Source: Hydnum rufescens UP504 (lineage: Eukaryota > Basidiomycota > Agaricomycetes > Cantharellales > Hydnaceae). From it: a stretch of 64,000 nt of DNA. The stretch is from positions 4,347-68,346 of the forward strand of contig MU129098.1 in NCBI GenBank assembly GCA_014904985.1, read 5' to 3'. The notes beneath the pieces were generated by a model. That model did no database searches and had not been told where the DNA came from. It saw only the letters and a list, made by a program, of their open reading frames with translations. Shown piece after piece: positions 24,546 to 36,575 of the stretch (positions within the stretch are counted from its first letter, which is position 1; each line of letters begins with the position of its first letter). The translations under genes were made by a program, and so were the position numbers.

Positions 24546-27500
24546 TCAGCTGGGATAACCCCCAGGCATTTTAATATCAGCCAATGGCTCAGTTGGGTTC
24601 TTAATGGATTTGCATCCAATCATTTCCTATTTAGGATAATTTCCATACTGGGTTTGGGGGGGCTAAAAATATTATATAATGATTCCTAAATGGTATCCAG
24701 TTACATAATACACTGATTCCTATTGAAAAAAAGCCTAAATGCGGAAATTAAGTGAACTACATCCAAGAAAAATTCCCCCATCCAGCCCAATGGGGGCCCA
24801 GGACCAGGGAGTGGTGCCTGGGATGGATGGATGGACCCCTAGGGACCCTGATACAGTGAAAAAACCAGGCCCAGGGCCACTGGTTAGTGCCTGAAACAAT
24901 GAGAACAGTAAAAACAGCACTGGAACCACCGGAAATTGCCGGAAAATAGGCGCTGGGCGGACAAGTCTGACATTTGGCACATAATTAGAGACTATTAGGA
25001 AGAAAATCATATCAAAATTTCAGCCCAATCCATGCATTACTTACGGAGATATGGGCCAAACAAGTTTGGACATTAAAAATTGATTTCCTCCCCCTATAAA
25101 ATAGCTAGGGACTTTAAAATTCACACAGAGTATGAGGTCACTATGAAGCAACTATGTGCCAAAAATCAGCCCAATCCATGAACCTAAAGAGGGGGAACTG
25201 GGCAGGGAGGACCAGAACCACCGGAAGTTGCCGGAAAATAAGCACTGCGCAGATGAGTTTGAAATTTGGCACATGATTAGAGACTATTAGGATGCAAATC
25301 ATATCAAAATTTCAGCCCAATCCATGCATTACTTATGGAGATATGAGGCAAACAGGTTCAGACATTAAAAATTGATTTCCTCCCCCTATCAAATAGCTAG
25401 GGACTTGAAAATTCACACAGAGTATGATTCCATTATGAATTAACCATGTGCCAAGAATCAGCCCAATCCATGAACCTAAAGAGGGGGAACTGGGCAGGGG
25501 GGACCGGAACCACCGGAAGTTGCCAGAGAATAAGCACTGGGCGGACGAGTATTAAATTTGGCACGTGATTAGAGACTATTAGGAAGCAAGTCATATCAAA
25601 ATCTCAGCCCAATCCATGCATTACTTATGGAGATATGGGCCAAACAAGTTTAAACATTAAAAATTGATTTCCTCCCCCTATAAAATAGCTGGGGACTTGA
25701 AAATTGACACAGAGTATGAAATCATTATAAAGTAATTATGTGCCAAAAATCAGCCCAATCCATCCACTTAAAGAGGGGGAACTGGGCAGGGAGGACCGGA
25801 ACCACCGGAAGTTGCCGGAAAATAAGCGCTGGGCGGATGTGTCTGAAATTTGGCACATGTTAGGAGGCCATTGGTGCGCAAATCATATCAAAATTTCAGC
25901 CCAATCCATGCATTACTTATGGAGATATGAGCCAAACAAGTTTTGACATTGAAAATTGATTTACTCCCCCTACAGTCAAGATATGACCTTGAAATTTTAC
26001 ACAGAGTATAGTCACATAATGGACTAAATGTATGCCAAAGATCAGCCCAATCAGTTGAGTTTGAGACATTCAACTCCCTTGGCAGGCAGAAAAGAGGAAC
26101 AACCCCACCATAAATGTGAATCACCCCACACTGGGCCCAAAATAGGTGGAATTGACCTGTAATATTATGATACAGACTATATCCAAAAATGGAATGAATT
26201 GGATGTGTGGAAGTGGCTGAAATTGAGGGGGAGGGGAAGGATAATCAAAAGTGAATTACACAAGATGTAGAGCAGGCATGGATCTGATATCAGGCCACTA
26301 GTATAATATGTATATGGGGAGCTCATATACCAAATATCAGCCTAACCAGACTCCATTTAGGCATTGCTCCACATCATCCCCCCCTAACTCACAATTTCCT
26401 CCCCAGGGCCTTCCATCCATGCCATTACCCTGAAAACTCACAGTTGGCTCATCCAAACACATTCATAACATCCCTCAAAATTTCAGATTTCTTACTGCAA
26501 TGTGAGACCTTGCAGAATATTTTCAAGTTTCACTGTAATACACCCTCCAGTGGGGGCACTTCCAGAGCTCCAATGACTCTGATTTTTTGTAGGCCACACC
26601 TGGTCACCATTTGAGGCTCAGGTGCAAAATTTCAGGCCATTCTAAGCACTTCTGGAATTGGTCACATGACCCAGATCTTCCCCTCCCCCTGCTTCACTCA
26701 GTGATCCAATTTGCATGGACTTTGTGGCCATTTGTAGTAGTAGTGGGTGACACCCCATGATTCCAATTTGAAGACATTCCATGGAATATTCATTGAGTTA
26801 TTCAAGAAGCATTCCAGATCAATTCAATTTGAGGTCAGAACTATGGTATTTAGTGGAAATACCATAGTTCTGACCTCAAATTGAATTGATCTGGAATGCT
26901 TCTTGAATAACTCAATGAATATTCCATGGAATGTCTTCAAATTGGAATCATGGGGTGTCACCCACTACTACTACAAATGGCCACAAATTCCATGCAAATT
27001 GGATCACTGAGTGAAGCAGGGGGAGGGGAAGATCTGGGTCATGTGACCAATTCCAGAAGTGCTTAGAATGGCCTGAAATTTTGCACCTGAGCCTCAAATG
27101 GTGACCAGGTGTGGCCTACAAAAAATCAGAGTCATTGGAGCTCTGGAAGTGCCCCCACTGGAGGGTGTATTACAGTGAAACTTGAAAATATTCTGCAAGG
27201 TCTCACATTGCAGTAAGAAATCTGAAATTTTGAGGGATGTTATGAATGTGTTTGGATGAGCCAACTGTGAGTTTTCAGGGTAATGGCATGGATGGAAGGC
27301 CCTGGGGAGGAAATTGTGAGTTAGGGGGGGATGATGTGGAGCAATGCCTAAATGGAGTCTGGTTAGGCTGATATTTGGTATATGAGCTCCCCATATACAT
27401 ATTATACTAGTGGCCTGATATCAGATCCATGCCTGCTCTACATCTTGTGTAATTCACTTTTGATTATCCTTCCCCTCCCCCTCAATTTCAGCCACTTCCA

Positions 27501-28665
27501 CACATCCAATTCATTCCATTTTTGGATATAGTCTGTATCATAATATTACAGGTCAATTCCACCTATTTTGGGCCCAGTGTGGGGTGATTCACATTTATGG
27601 TGGGGTTGTTCCTCTTTTCTGCCTGCCAAGGGAGTTGAATGTCTCAAACTCAACTGATTGGGCTGATCTTTGGCATACATTTAGTCCATTATGTGACTAT
27701 ACTCTGTGTAAAATTTCAAGGTCATATCTTGACTGTAGGGGGAGTAAATCAATTTTCAATGTCAAAACTTGTTTGGCTCATATCTCCATAAGTAATGCAT
27801 GGATTGGGCTGAAATTTTGATATGATTTGCGCACCAATGGCCTCCTAACATGTGCCAAATTTCAGACACATCCGCCCAGCGCTTATTTTCCGGCAACTTC
27901 CGGTGGTTCCGGTCCTCCCTGCCCAGTTCCCCCTCTTTAAGTGGATGGATTGGGCTGATTTTTGGCACATAATTACTTTATAATGATTTCATACTCTGTG
28001 TCAATTTTCAAGTCCCCAGCTATTTTATAGGGGGAGGAAATCAATTTTTAATGTTTAAACTTGTTTGGCCCATATCTCCATAAGTAATGCATGGATTGGG
28101 CTGAGATTTTGATATGACTTGCGTCCTAATAGTCTCTAATCATGTGCCAAATTTCAGACTCATCCGTCCAGCGCTTATTTTCCGGCAATATCCGGTGGTT
28201 CCAGTGCTGTTTTTACTGTTCTCATTGTTTCAGGCACTAACCAGTGGCCCTGGGCCTGGTTTTTTCACTGTATCAGGGTCCCTAGGAGTCCATCCATCCA
28301 TCCCAGGCACCACCCCCTGGTCCTGGGCCCCCATTGGGCTGGATGGGGAAATTTTTCTTGGATGTAGTTCATTTAATTTCCGCATTTAGGCTTTTTTTTC
28401 AATAGGAATCAGTGTATTATGTAACTGGATATTATCCAAGGTTATTATGGGATATTATCTAATGCACCCTTCCTTATTGGGCTATCTAATTACCGCATTT
28501 AGGGATATTAATATATTATTTAACTGGAATAATAATAATAGCCTGGATGCAAAAGGTTTAATGAAATGGGGTTACTGTAGCTTGTTGCAACAAAGTTACT
28601 GGGTATTGATGCAATGCTTCCACAGTAAGTTACCACGTTTTTTGCAAAATATTTACAGCATGGGC
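24442..28665. mobile_element. Foldback palindrome 2 (4.2 kb) inserted in gene X
   Basis: Inverted repeat centred on a 5-base loop, AGTGG, at 26852-26856. Positions in the two arms sum to 53708 near the centre, and long stretches of the arms are identical. The outer parts are more diverged. The left arm is 584 bp longer because it holds two more copies of a 292-bp unit. No protein-coding content. Gene X reads up to both edges (ITHGPA on one side, RWPVELLEE on the other). I did not find a clear target duplication, so the edges are approximate. Confidence 0.85.
24900..26070. repeat. 292-bp tandem units in the left arm (4 anchors)
   Basis: 'gaaccacc' occurs at 24923, 25215, 25507 and 25799, exactly 292 bp apart each time. 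The right arm has only two matching anchors, at 27902 and 28194, also 292 bp apart. Confidence 0.95.
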
Positions 28666-28840
28666 TGGTCCATGAGTGATATAAAGTGGCACCCAGAATG
28701 CCAAAAGATTCTGGTTGCACTGATCTGTGTGAGCACTCATGATCATCTTCAAGTGGTGCCATATAACATCATATTCCTGGTCAAGTGTAGCCAGAAACCA
28801 TGCTGTGGTGAATTCCACTCAATCTAACATGTGCTGCAGA
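28666..28840 (-). pseudogene. Gene X, short piece between palindrome 2 and the MITE
   Basis: Encodes VEFTTAWFLATLDQEYDV and continues to ITHGPA at the palindrome edge. One TGA interrupts it (LD*VEF). Deleting the MITE plus one 8-bp duplicate (1,051 bp) puts this piece in the same frame as 29884-31120. Confidence 0.65.
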
Positions 28841-29883
28841 TAGTGTTGCCGCGACTCGACTCGGCGTGACTACGACTCGACTTTCGGCGACTTCCGGCGA
28901 CTTGGAACGACTTGCGACTTCGTATGACTTCCAAGTCGTAGTTGAGTCGCAAGAGTCGACTTGAGCAAGAGTCGACTTGAGTCGACTTGAACTGTCGGTA
29001 CCTCCTGTATGGCCATGTATTACAGAAACTTTCATTAATCATCAAATAGACCAGCCTTTTCCAAGATATCATTGTAATTGACATCCCCAGAATCCAAAAT
29101 ATTGTTGAGTGCAAATTGATAGGTCTCCTCCTCCACCTGCATTTCCGTGAGGTCATTGTGTGATAAAAGAACCTTGGTGCAGGGTATGGTTGCGGAGGTA
29201 CAAACCAGTGAGGTATGTACATGAAATACCTACGTTATATATATAGTAAAAGGAAGGCAGCCCTAGAGTGGGCCGGACGTGCGGAGAGGGGTAGAGGCAT
29301 GAGAGGGGAGCGGCGAGCGGCACGTGACAACATATGCCGTAGTCGATAACCACCCATTTCAACAGGTCAGTTACCCAACCATCCGTGAAGTCCAGGCACT
29401 TCTTTTTCAACATAAACTTTAAGGTCTGAAGGGCCTCCATAATTTCGGGTTTGAGACGACTGCGCCGCTTTGTTATTCTCAGAGCTTGAAGAAAAAACTC
29501 GCCATATTCTGCTGTGTAACCACGCAAGTAGACCCAGGTGAGAGTAGAGAGGGAGGAGCGCAACAGGATTTTCAGAAAATTTTTTGTTACCAGAAAATGG
29601 GTACCATAAAACAGGTACCATCAATACTTGGTAAATCAGTTCTACACCATTCAAGGTCCATTTTTACCACAGCATACCAGTAGAGTACAACATACTACTT
29701 TAGCTATGTATGTAACAGTATGCTGAATATCTAGTGACTTGGAGTCGGTTTGACCGACTTGTGTGACTCGACTTGTGACTTCCAAGTCGCAGAAGCGACT
29801 CGACTTGGAAGCGACTCGGCGTGACTCGGAGCGACTCGACTTGCGACTTGAGTCGACTTAATTTGCAAGTCGTGGCAACACTA
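28841..29883. mobile_element. hAT-type MITE, 1,043 bp
   Basis: Ends are TAGTGTTGCC and GGCAACACTA, and the flanks carry the 8-bp duplication GCTGCAGA (28833-28840 and 29884-29891). Eight-base duplications and ends of this kind are typical of hAT transposons. Both subterminal regions are packed with GACTCGACTT-like repeats, which in hAT elements serve as transposase-binding sites. No transposase ORF is present. It lies inside gene X. Confidence 0.88.
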
Positions 29884-31132
29884 GCTGCAGATATTCGACC
29901 TCATCTGCAACCAATGGAGGAAAACAATGCAAGTCCAGGAAACAGTATTGAATGAAGGTCTGTATTCCTGAGTCTCCTTCAAGTGGGGGTGGAAAGAGAT
30001 GAAGCATGCAAAGATCGCCGATCTCTCTGCAGGTGGGGGCATTCTCCAGCATCAATGTCAAGTCATCAGCAGATTGCTGGTGTGCATAGCACATTTTGAC
30101 ATAGTCTGGATCCAACACCCATCAAAAGGAAGCAATGGACTCCTGGTGCGCCACTGCAATTTCGGTTGCCTCCTCGAAGTCAAACAGCCTAGATCCAGGG
30201 GAGTTCCGGAAACAAGAGAGCATGGCATCCCATCATGGCTGCGATTTGAAGGCCAACATGACCTTCTTCTTGAGGTGTGCTAGGCCCTTTCCTCCCTTGT
30301 TCTTCCAGACATGAACACTGAATAAGTGGTCTTCTGAAAGATGCTCGAAGACCTCCCTGATGTTCACATCACCAGTAACACCAGAGAACTTGATGCGGAA
30401 CCAATCGCCAACAAAAACAGGAGGATCCAGATTCACTGGAGAAGCCTTGGCAGTTTCATTACTCTCTGTGCCTGGCTGTCCATTGTCATCAGTCCAAATG
30501 TTGAGATCATTGAATTCACTCGAAGGAATGATGGGTGAATCCTTGGGAGAGACCGGCAAGCCCACTTGTTGCGCATCCACTTGCATGGATGTGTCATGAT
30601 CATGGTCAGAGGACACAGGACCAGGCAGCTGACTGACTGTCTGCACCTCTGGAGCCTGATCCTCCAACATGGCATTTTCTGGCTCTGGCCGATCATGGTG
30701 GAGCCCCTGAACCAAGGGGAAGTCCTGATCAGGAGGGGGAACGTGAGGGGAAGCTGGGGGGGGGGGGCGAATGATGCATTGGGGAACACAAACGAGGGCC
30801 AAGAGAGGGCAAGCAGTCGCCAGAATGCCTGTCATGAGCAGGAGAACGCAGGGCATGGTCAGAAGAAGAGGAGCCACCATGAGAATACAGGCGACATTCA
30901 TGAGAACATGAGTGATGGACAGACAGCAAACGATGGCCAGGAGAGTATGAGCGACAATCACCAGACCATGAATGACGGCAAGGAGAACCCAAAGGATGGC
31001 GAGAACCCAAGCGGGGAAGACATGAGGGACCAACGGGGGACTGTGAATGTCGAACAGGTGACCTTGCACCAGAGTGGGGGGGATACTGAACATGAGAAGG
31101 ACGAGAGACGAACCAGGCAAAAAGTGTGATTG

Positions 31133-31325
31133 TGCTCAACATGGTCTTGCTCAATATGGTCTCGCTCAACACAGTTGTGCTCAGCACAGTTGTGCTCAGC
31201 ACAGTTGTGCTCAGCACAGTTGCACTCAGCACAGTTGTGCTCAGCACAGTTGCGCTCAGCACAGTTGCACTCAGCACAGTTGCACTCAGCACAGTTGTGC
31301 TCAGCACAGTTGCGCTCAGACTCAA
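31133..31325. repeat. 15-bp minisatellite, about 12 units
   Basis: Unit gtgctcagcacagtt with CG/CA/TG variants. It keeps the reading frame on both strands; on the minus strand one frame gives a five-residue repeat of the NCAEH/NCAER type, probably derived from Arg-rich units. Confidence 0.9.
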
Positions 31326-31331
31326 GGTCCT

Positions 31332-31388
31332 CTTCTCCCCAGACAGGAGAACAAGACCATGACCAGCCTCGAGAGGGTCCATACTCAG
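31332..31388. repeat. 57-bp segment shared with 37257-37313
   Basis: Both places read 'cttctccccagac.ggagaacaagacc.tgaccagcctcgagagggtccatactcag' in the same orientation with two or three mismatches (positions marked by dots). On the minus strand both encode EYGPSRGWSxSCSPVWGE. Confidence 0.85.
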
Positions 31389-31699
31389 CCTCATGCCAGG
31401 CGCTCTTGGGCCTATCAATTGGTCCTAAGAAACGAGTTCATCTCCTTGCTCCTTAGTAATTACAAGCAATGTCTTACCTTGATCAGCATTGACCGAATGA
31501 TGGCACTTCTTTGCATGCTTTGGGTAGCCTGGAGGCCCTGGAGGGGCAGAGCTCCATCTCTCCAGTACATAGTGCTCTAAGCCAGAATGGTAAACTCTGT
31601 GCTTTTCTGAGCCTCCCGGTGTGGAAGATAAAAACATCCAGTATCAGAAAATGCGAATATCCATTGATCCCAACCATTGGAATGATCATGTGACCTATT

Positions 31700-32160
31700 A
31701 CGAAATCAATTACAGCTACGCGCAGAAATCGAATTCATTCTATAACTCCGTCAGTTTTGATCGGAGAGGTACACCCATATAACTCTCGGAAAGCCACGAT
31801 TCATACCTTTCGAATGGTACCAAACACAAGTCGAACGGACCAGAAATGCACTCTCCAGACCAATATTACTGTCAAAATCCGGGATTTTCAGTAAAAAACG
31901 AATTTCTCCGTCAGTTTGCATTCAATCCTCTCGGAACAACCGCGCCTGGAAAGATATAAAAAATCCGCATCCAACGGTACTGAGCACGCGAAGAACAAAT
32001 CAAAACTGAACTCTACAGAACGATATTATTATCAGAATCAACACCCATCAGTAAAAAACAAATTTCTCTGTCAGTTTACACCGGATCTGCTCGGAACCAC
32101 CGCGCCCAGAAAGCTGTTAAAAATCCGCATTGAATGATACCAAGAACGTCTATTACGGAT
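31700..32160. repeat. ~160-bp repeats related to 6740-7100
   Basis: 'cagtaaaaaac.aatttct' occurs near 31893 and 32052, about 159 bp apart, and a further variant is near 31740. Each unit has ctc.gtcagttt...tcggaac..ccgcgcc...aaaatccgcat. Inverse copies of the same unit split the pogo-like transposase. Confidence 0.75.
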
Positions 32161-32329
32161 GTAAACTGTTGTTTCTGAATCAAATCCCATCCTATGCACT
32201 TGTCCCCATTATCAACCAGCAACAAAAAACATCTTAACCACTGGACTACAAACAAATTAATCTCCAAGAACTCGGAAATATCCTTTGATTTCATCTTCCA
32301 TTGCCACAAATAACTTCTAGAACCTCACA

Positions 32330-32864
32330 GATAAGAAAGATAACACTCCCTTGACTACCCTTTTGTTCTGTTTATGAATGACTCACCCTCCTTGCAACCA
32401 CTTTATGAAAGATAACACCTTCTTAGCAACCCTTTTGTTCTGTTCATGAATGGCTCACCTATCATGCAACCACCTTATGAATGACTCATCCTCCTTGACA
32501 ACCCTATTGTTCTCACATATGACTCGCCTAGGAGTGAGTCATATTCTTTAAACACAGCCACCTTCAGAAGGGTATAAAAGCTGGTAGATTTTCCTGTATC
32601 CCCCCATCATCTTCTCACTACTGGAATATACTACTGTCTACAAATCTGCTTGCATCTGAAGAGAGTACTGATCTGAAAGCCATCTGGAGCCAAGTCATAT
32701 ACAAGGTTGTTAAGACTAAGTCACTGGAAGCCCTCTACGCGAAATACTAAGCCAAGGATAGTTGCAGGACCTAAGGTTAGAGTCGCTGGACATCCAAGGA
32801 AAGGTGAGTAATAATAAAGTCAAGTCAGAAGAAGAAAGAAATACATTGACACACTGAATCAAGC
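32330..32864 (+). promoter_or_regulatory. LTR-like or promoter-like segment
   Basis: Contains imperfect repeats of 'gaatgactcaccctccttgcaaccac', a TATA-like GGTATAAAAG at 32570-32579 and a purine-rich tail. The repeated 'ttttgttct' and 'gactca' words also occur in the LTR at 43557-44530, suggesting a related LTR family. I could not define both ends. Confidence 0.4.
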
Positions 32865-35261
32865 TTAAACTAGTCCAGAACCCTCCTTAGAATCCGCATT
32901 TTGACCAGGAGGACACAAATAGGTACACACAAATAGCAGTAAACAGTTCAACACAACACATATAAGCCTTTCATAAGCATTCCATGATATATCATTGACT
33001 ATAGCTAGTCCATACCATTGCCTTACCATCACTGAATACCATACACAACTTGTTAGAGAGTGATCAACCATCAGAGCGAACCAGCCCATTGAATAAAAAC
33101 AGAAATACAGTCTCCCATCTACACACTGGCTGAACCAGAGTTTGATTTGACAGTCATCGGAGCTCCCAATCCTTCTTCTATACCGGACGATAGAGAGAAT
33201 GCGCTCTTGGGGACCAGGAATTCCCAAGAATGCCATGGGGAAGTCTGTTGTGACTGCTGCCCAATGGGGGTCCCTTTGTGCTTCCTCAAGACACCGATCC
33301 TTGACGGATTGGCGCTGACATTTCTTCGCAAAGTCATCATCTGATGGCTCTTCTGAAGAATAACCCTCTTTGCCCTCAAATCCAAAGTAATGGATCGGGT
33401 CAGTAGTGAGGGCAGGTGCATCAACAGCACTAGTGATGGGTGCATCAACAGCACTGGTGAGGGGTGCGTCAACAGCACTAGTGATGGGTGTGTCAACAGC
33501 ACTAGTGATGGGTGTGTCAACAGCACTGGTGAGGGGTGCATCAACAGCACTAGTGATGGGTGTGTCAACAGCACTAGTGACAGGTGCATCAACAGCACTG
33601 ATGAGGGGTGTGTCAACAGCACTAGTGATGGGTGCATCAACAGCAGGCTCAACGTCCATGTCATCAGGATGTGAAGGGGATGGTGGGGGGGAAGGAGGAT
33701 GAGGTGGCAGTGGCACCGTATCATGGAGGCTGATGGAGGAAGGACCCAAAACATGGACTAGTGCACCAGCCATGGCGCTGTCTACATCTTGAAGGTCAGA
33801 CTCAAATACGGCTGTGTAGACATCCCATTGATGCACATAGTCCTCTTTTTGTTGGATGGGTCGAATCATCCAGAGAGATGGATGCTTGACTTGGGCACCT
33901 CATTTCATTCTCCAAATTTCCATGAATTCCCCATGGGCTTCATCAGGACCACATTTGGCCACCCCATTGGTGACAGCCTGGGACTCAGAAGATAAATCCC
34001 CTGCATGGGGATCAAGAGTATGGACTTCTCTGGGCTCCAGGATCTGGATACCATGAAGGGGGACACCATGTCGCTCCAATTCTGCCATAGGGACATCAGG
34101 GTCGTCCATGGAAATGAAAGCACCCACTAGATTGTGATCAACCCCAAAACATGGTAGCTCCAGACCAGCAACCAGGGCTATATGGTCAAGGGTCCTATGC
34201 ATCAGAAGCTGCATGACAGCTCGAACTTCTGCCAGAGTATCCTCAATCCTCACAATTTCACGATAGGCCATAATCTTTGCAAAAGATTGTTCTGTGTCGC
34301 CCGGCAGAGAACCATCTTGGCCACTCTCGATGAGGGCTTTCGCAATGTCAGAGTGGGTGCCATGCTCCATGACTGGGATCTGATCAAGTTTGAGACGAAA
34401 AAATTGGAATGCCTTCAACCACAGACAATAAACATCAAAAGCATTGATGAGGGCTTTTCACATGGTGATCAGCCAGCCACAGCCAAGAAAAAAATCTAGC
34501 ACATAGCTGCCCCTCTGCACCACCTCCTGGAATGGAAATCGATGTTGGGGTAGATAGGGAACATGTGGGGAATTGTGAGTGTACATGTGTCTTGTGCACA
34601 GTTTGTCGAAGAATGCCCAAGTTAAAGGACTCAACCATGCCCTAGCGACATCATAGAATGGGTCAAAGTCATATCGATGCATAGTTTCCCCAAACTGAGA
34701 AACTACAGAGGGGGGGCCGCAGAATAATAAGTTGTGAGGATGGCATATTCTCTTGGGTTGGGGGTTTAACAGTTCAAGTAAATCGGGAGACACATCACTC
34801 TCCCAGAGGGTGTTGATATACTCTAGCACCCAGTCCTGGATGCTGACAAAGTGTCTTTGGGAAGTGGGATGTTGCCTCTGACTTCTGGGGACGTTGAATT
34901 GTTGTCAGTCTGCAAGACAAATCTGCGATGCAAAAAAAAAATGTACTGTTTAGGTTCTGCTCGAAGTAAACCAATATCGAGTGCAAAGAGTTGGGAAGTG
35001 TTGGATAGAGCGGATCATTTCAGATGAAAGAGGGCTGGAAGACTCTCCATAGTCCCATCGTAAAGGATCTGTGGACATACTGGGTGTGGGATCTGGAGGA
35101 GCCACTGGTGGATCCACCAATTTCTTTTTGAACTTGGGGAGCTTTGATTTCGGTTCCAGGGGTGGCAGAGGAGATATCAGAAGAGGGAGCCAAGGCACTT
35201 GTGGATCCTGAGTTTTTCCCAGTTGGCTTTCTTGTTTTCATTTGTCCTGCTTTGGAGGCAT
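32865..35261 (-). pseudogene. Decayed unknown gene (separate, or 5' part of gene X)
   Basis: A possible start, MPPKQ, is at 35261. Three long stretches in one frame (34829-34458, 34418-33900, 33869-32865) are separated only by TGA stops (TM*KAL, RMK*GAQ). The product has an aromatic-rich first half, a Pro/Ser linker, ten copies of the eight-residue VDAPITSA-type repeat and a charged tail. No domain recognised. It faces the same way as gene X and could be its 5' part, parted by the inserted repeats at 31700-32864; nothing in the sequence proves this. Confidence 0.5.
33419..33655. repeat. 24-bp minisatellite, about 10 units
   Basis: 'tcaacagcac' recurs every 24 bp (33421, 33445, 33469 and on). 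The unit is a multiple of three and stays in frame, giving VDAPITSA/VDTPITSA on the minus strand. Confidence 0.92.
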
Positions 35262-36300
35262 GGTGGGAACCGTACAGATAGAGCAGTTATCTCAACCACA
35301 GACCCTTACGACCCCGGAGCAGATTTACTGCTCCAAAGTGCACGAGTAAGCGGAGATCAAAGATATAACCCTGGATAGCAGTTCCAAGATGGAGGACGGA
35401 ATCTCTCTCCACCCACTACACTCGACACATGGTGAAAAAACGTACGAGAGGCTGTAGAACTAACGAATCTTGTGGATCTGGAGCCCACAGACTAGATAGA
35501 ATGTGTGCCCACAGATTTTATGAGACGTTAGGTTGGAGTTTGGTTCTGCACCGCTCCGAAATGCCAAAACATTCCCTAATTTGTCAGATTTTCGATAGTT
35601 ACAAATTTGCATTTTCCCCACCTTCAGTGAAGAATTGCGCCTGAACCGCCAGTCCATTCGTTGCCATTTTTTGTACGGACAAGGATTATCTAGGGTTACC
35701 ATCTTTCCGTCAGTGATTTGGACCACTTTAAGTTCTCAAGGGTAGTTGGCACTCTGTGGCCACACAACCTATCATATTTTTCTCATTCCATATACTTATA
35801 TATACCACTACCGCTCATATTCCACAGTTGTGAAATACTGTACCAATTTCGGCACAACCATGTGAATACTACCCTATATTTCGACCATAGTGTCACAAGA
35901 ATTCAAGTCGAAATAGTTGAGCACCCGTAGCTAATGATGCCACGGTTTGGAGGATAAACCTCCTAATGATGGTCTCATCACCCAGGAACTTAACGGCTTG
36001 TATTATTTAAGGCAGTCTTCAATTGCAATTAAAAAAGACTCGACCTAATTCAGTAGAGCCGACTATCTGATGATCCAATCCAAAAGCAATGTCTCCATAT
36101 GGATCTCTGAATATTGAGTTGTGCACTTGCATCAAACAGTTTGATGCCTCCAGAATCACTGGGTCACCGCATGATGAGCATTTGCTCTACAGTATTTTGT
36201 TTGGCGTAGAATCATCAATTAATGACATAGGGATTGATGATCTAGCTTCCGGAAATTAAATGCAATGTGAATCCAGGAATGGGCAGTCCAGTTAATCCGA
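35262..36300. other. Intergenic, no gene seen
   Basis: No recognisable gene on either strand. Some short words resemble the GACTCGAC repeats of the hAT MITE near 36040. Confidence 0.4.
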
Positions 36301-36309
36301 GAGCAGAAA

Positions 36310-36575
36310 AGTTGATGTCATACGGTATTAGCAATATCAAATCCTCCTGCAATCGCTGTGGGATGAACTCCCTCGGATATATAGCGATCAGCTTTCAAAA
36401 GCTCTCCAACAAGGAGCACTATGTGGTACCATCTCCAACCTGCCCATCCTGGGCCACTGCTGTCTGAGCAATCACAGCCACAGTGGGGTTCTTGAGATAT
36501 GATATGAGCTCTGAGCACAATATAGAGCCGACTCAAATGTACATAGCATACTTGAATTTGCATCTCAGATGAAAT
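36310..36575 (-). pseudogene. CCT6: Fragment of chaperonin subunit gene CCT6 (TCP-1 zeta)
   Basis: On the minus strand SEMQIQ is followed by an intron (GTATGC...CTCAAG), then NPT.AVIAQTAVAQDGQVGDGTT, then IVLLVGELLK and ADRYISEGVHPTAIAGGFD. These are strongly conserved in the zeta subunit of the cytosolic chaperonin, including the ATP-binding GDGTT. Small deletions break the frame after GDGTT and remove one residue after ELLK, and the rest of the ~540-residue protein is missing. The retained intron shows it came from genomic DNA and not from a processed mRNA. Confidence 0.75.

Larger units (their letters stand above)
29884..31690 (-). pseudogene. Gene X, upstream piece
   Basis: Frame 1 from about 31120 to the MITE, with TGA stops in QP*WDA and SF*WVL. 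A well-formed 53-bp intron (GTAAGA...TTTCTTAG) lies at 31425-31477 on the minus strand. Then comes EYGPSRGWSWSCSP, a region encoded by a 15-bp minisatellite, and a Ser/Arg-like part in which many expected arginines read Cys, as C-to-T change of CGC/CGT would give. Downstream are acidic and proline-rich stretches and a compact region (WFRIKFSG). Function not recognised. Confidence 0.55.

Noticed and set aside
25740..27968. Matching open frames in the two arms of palindrome 2 as a duplicated gene
   Set aside because: They are short, mirror each other only because the DNA is palindromic, and have no protein features.
24442..28665. An 8-bp target duplication for palindrome 2
   Set aside because: Flanks read GGCCACCT and GGGCTGGT next to the likely ends, which do not match; the true ends may lie a few bases away.
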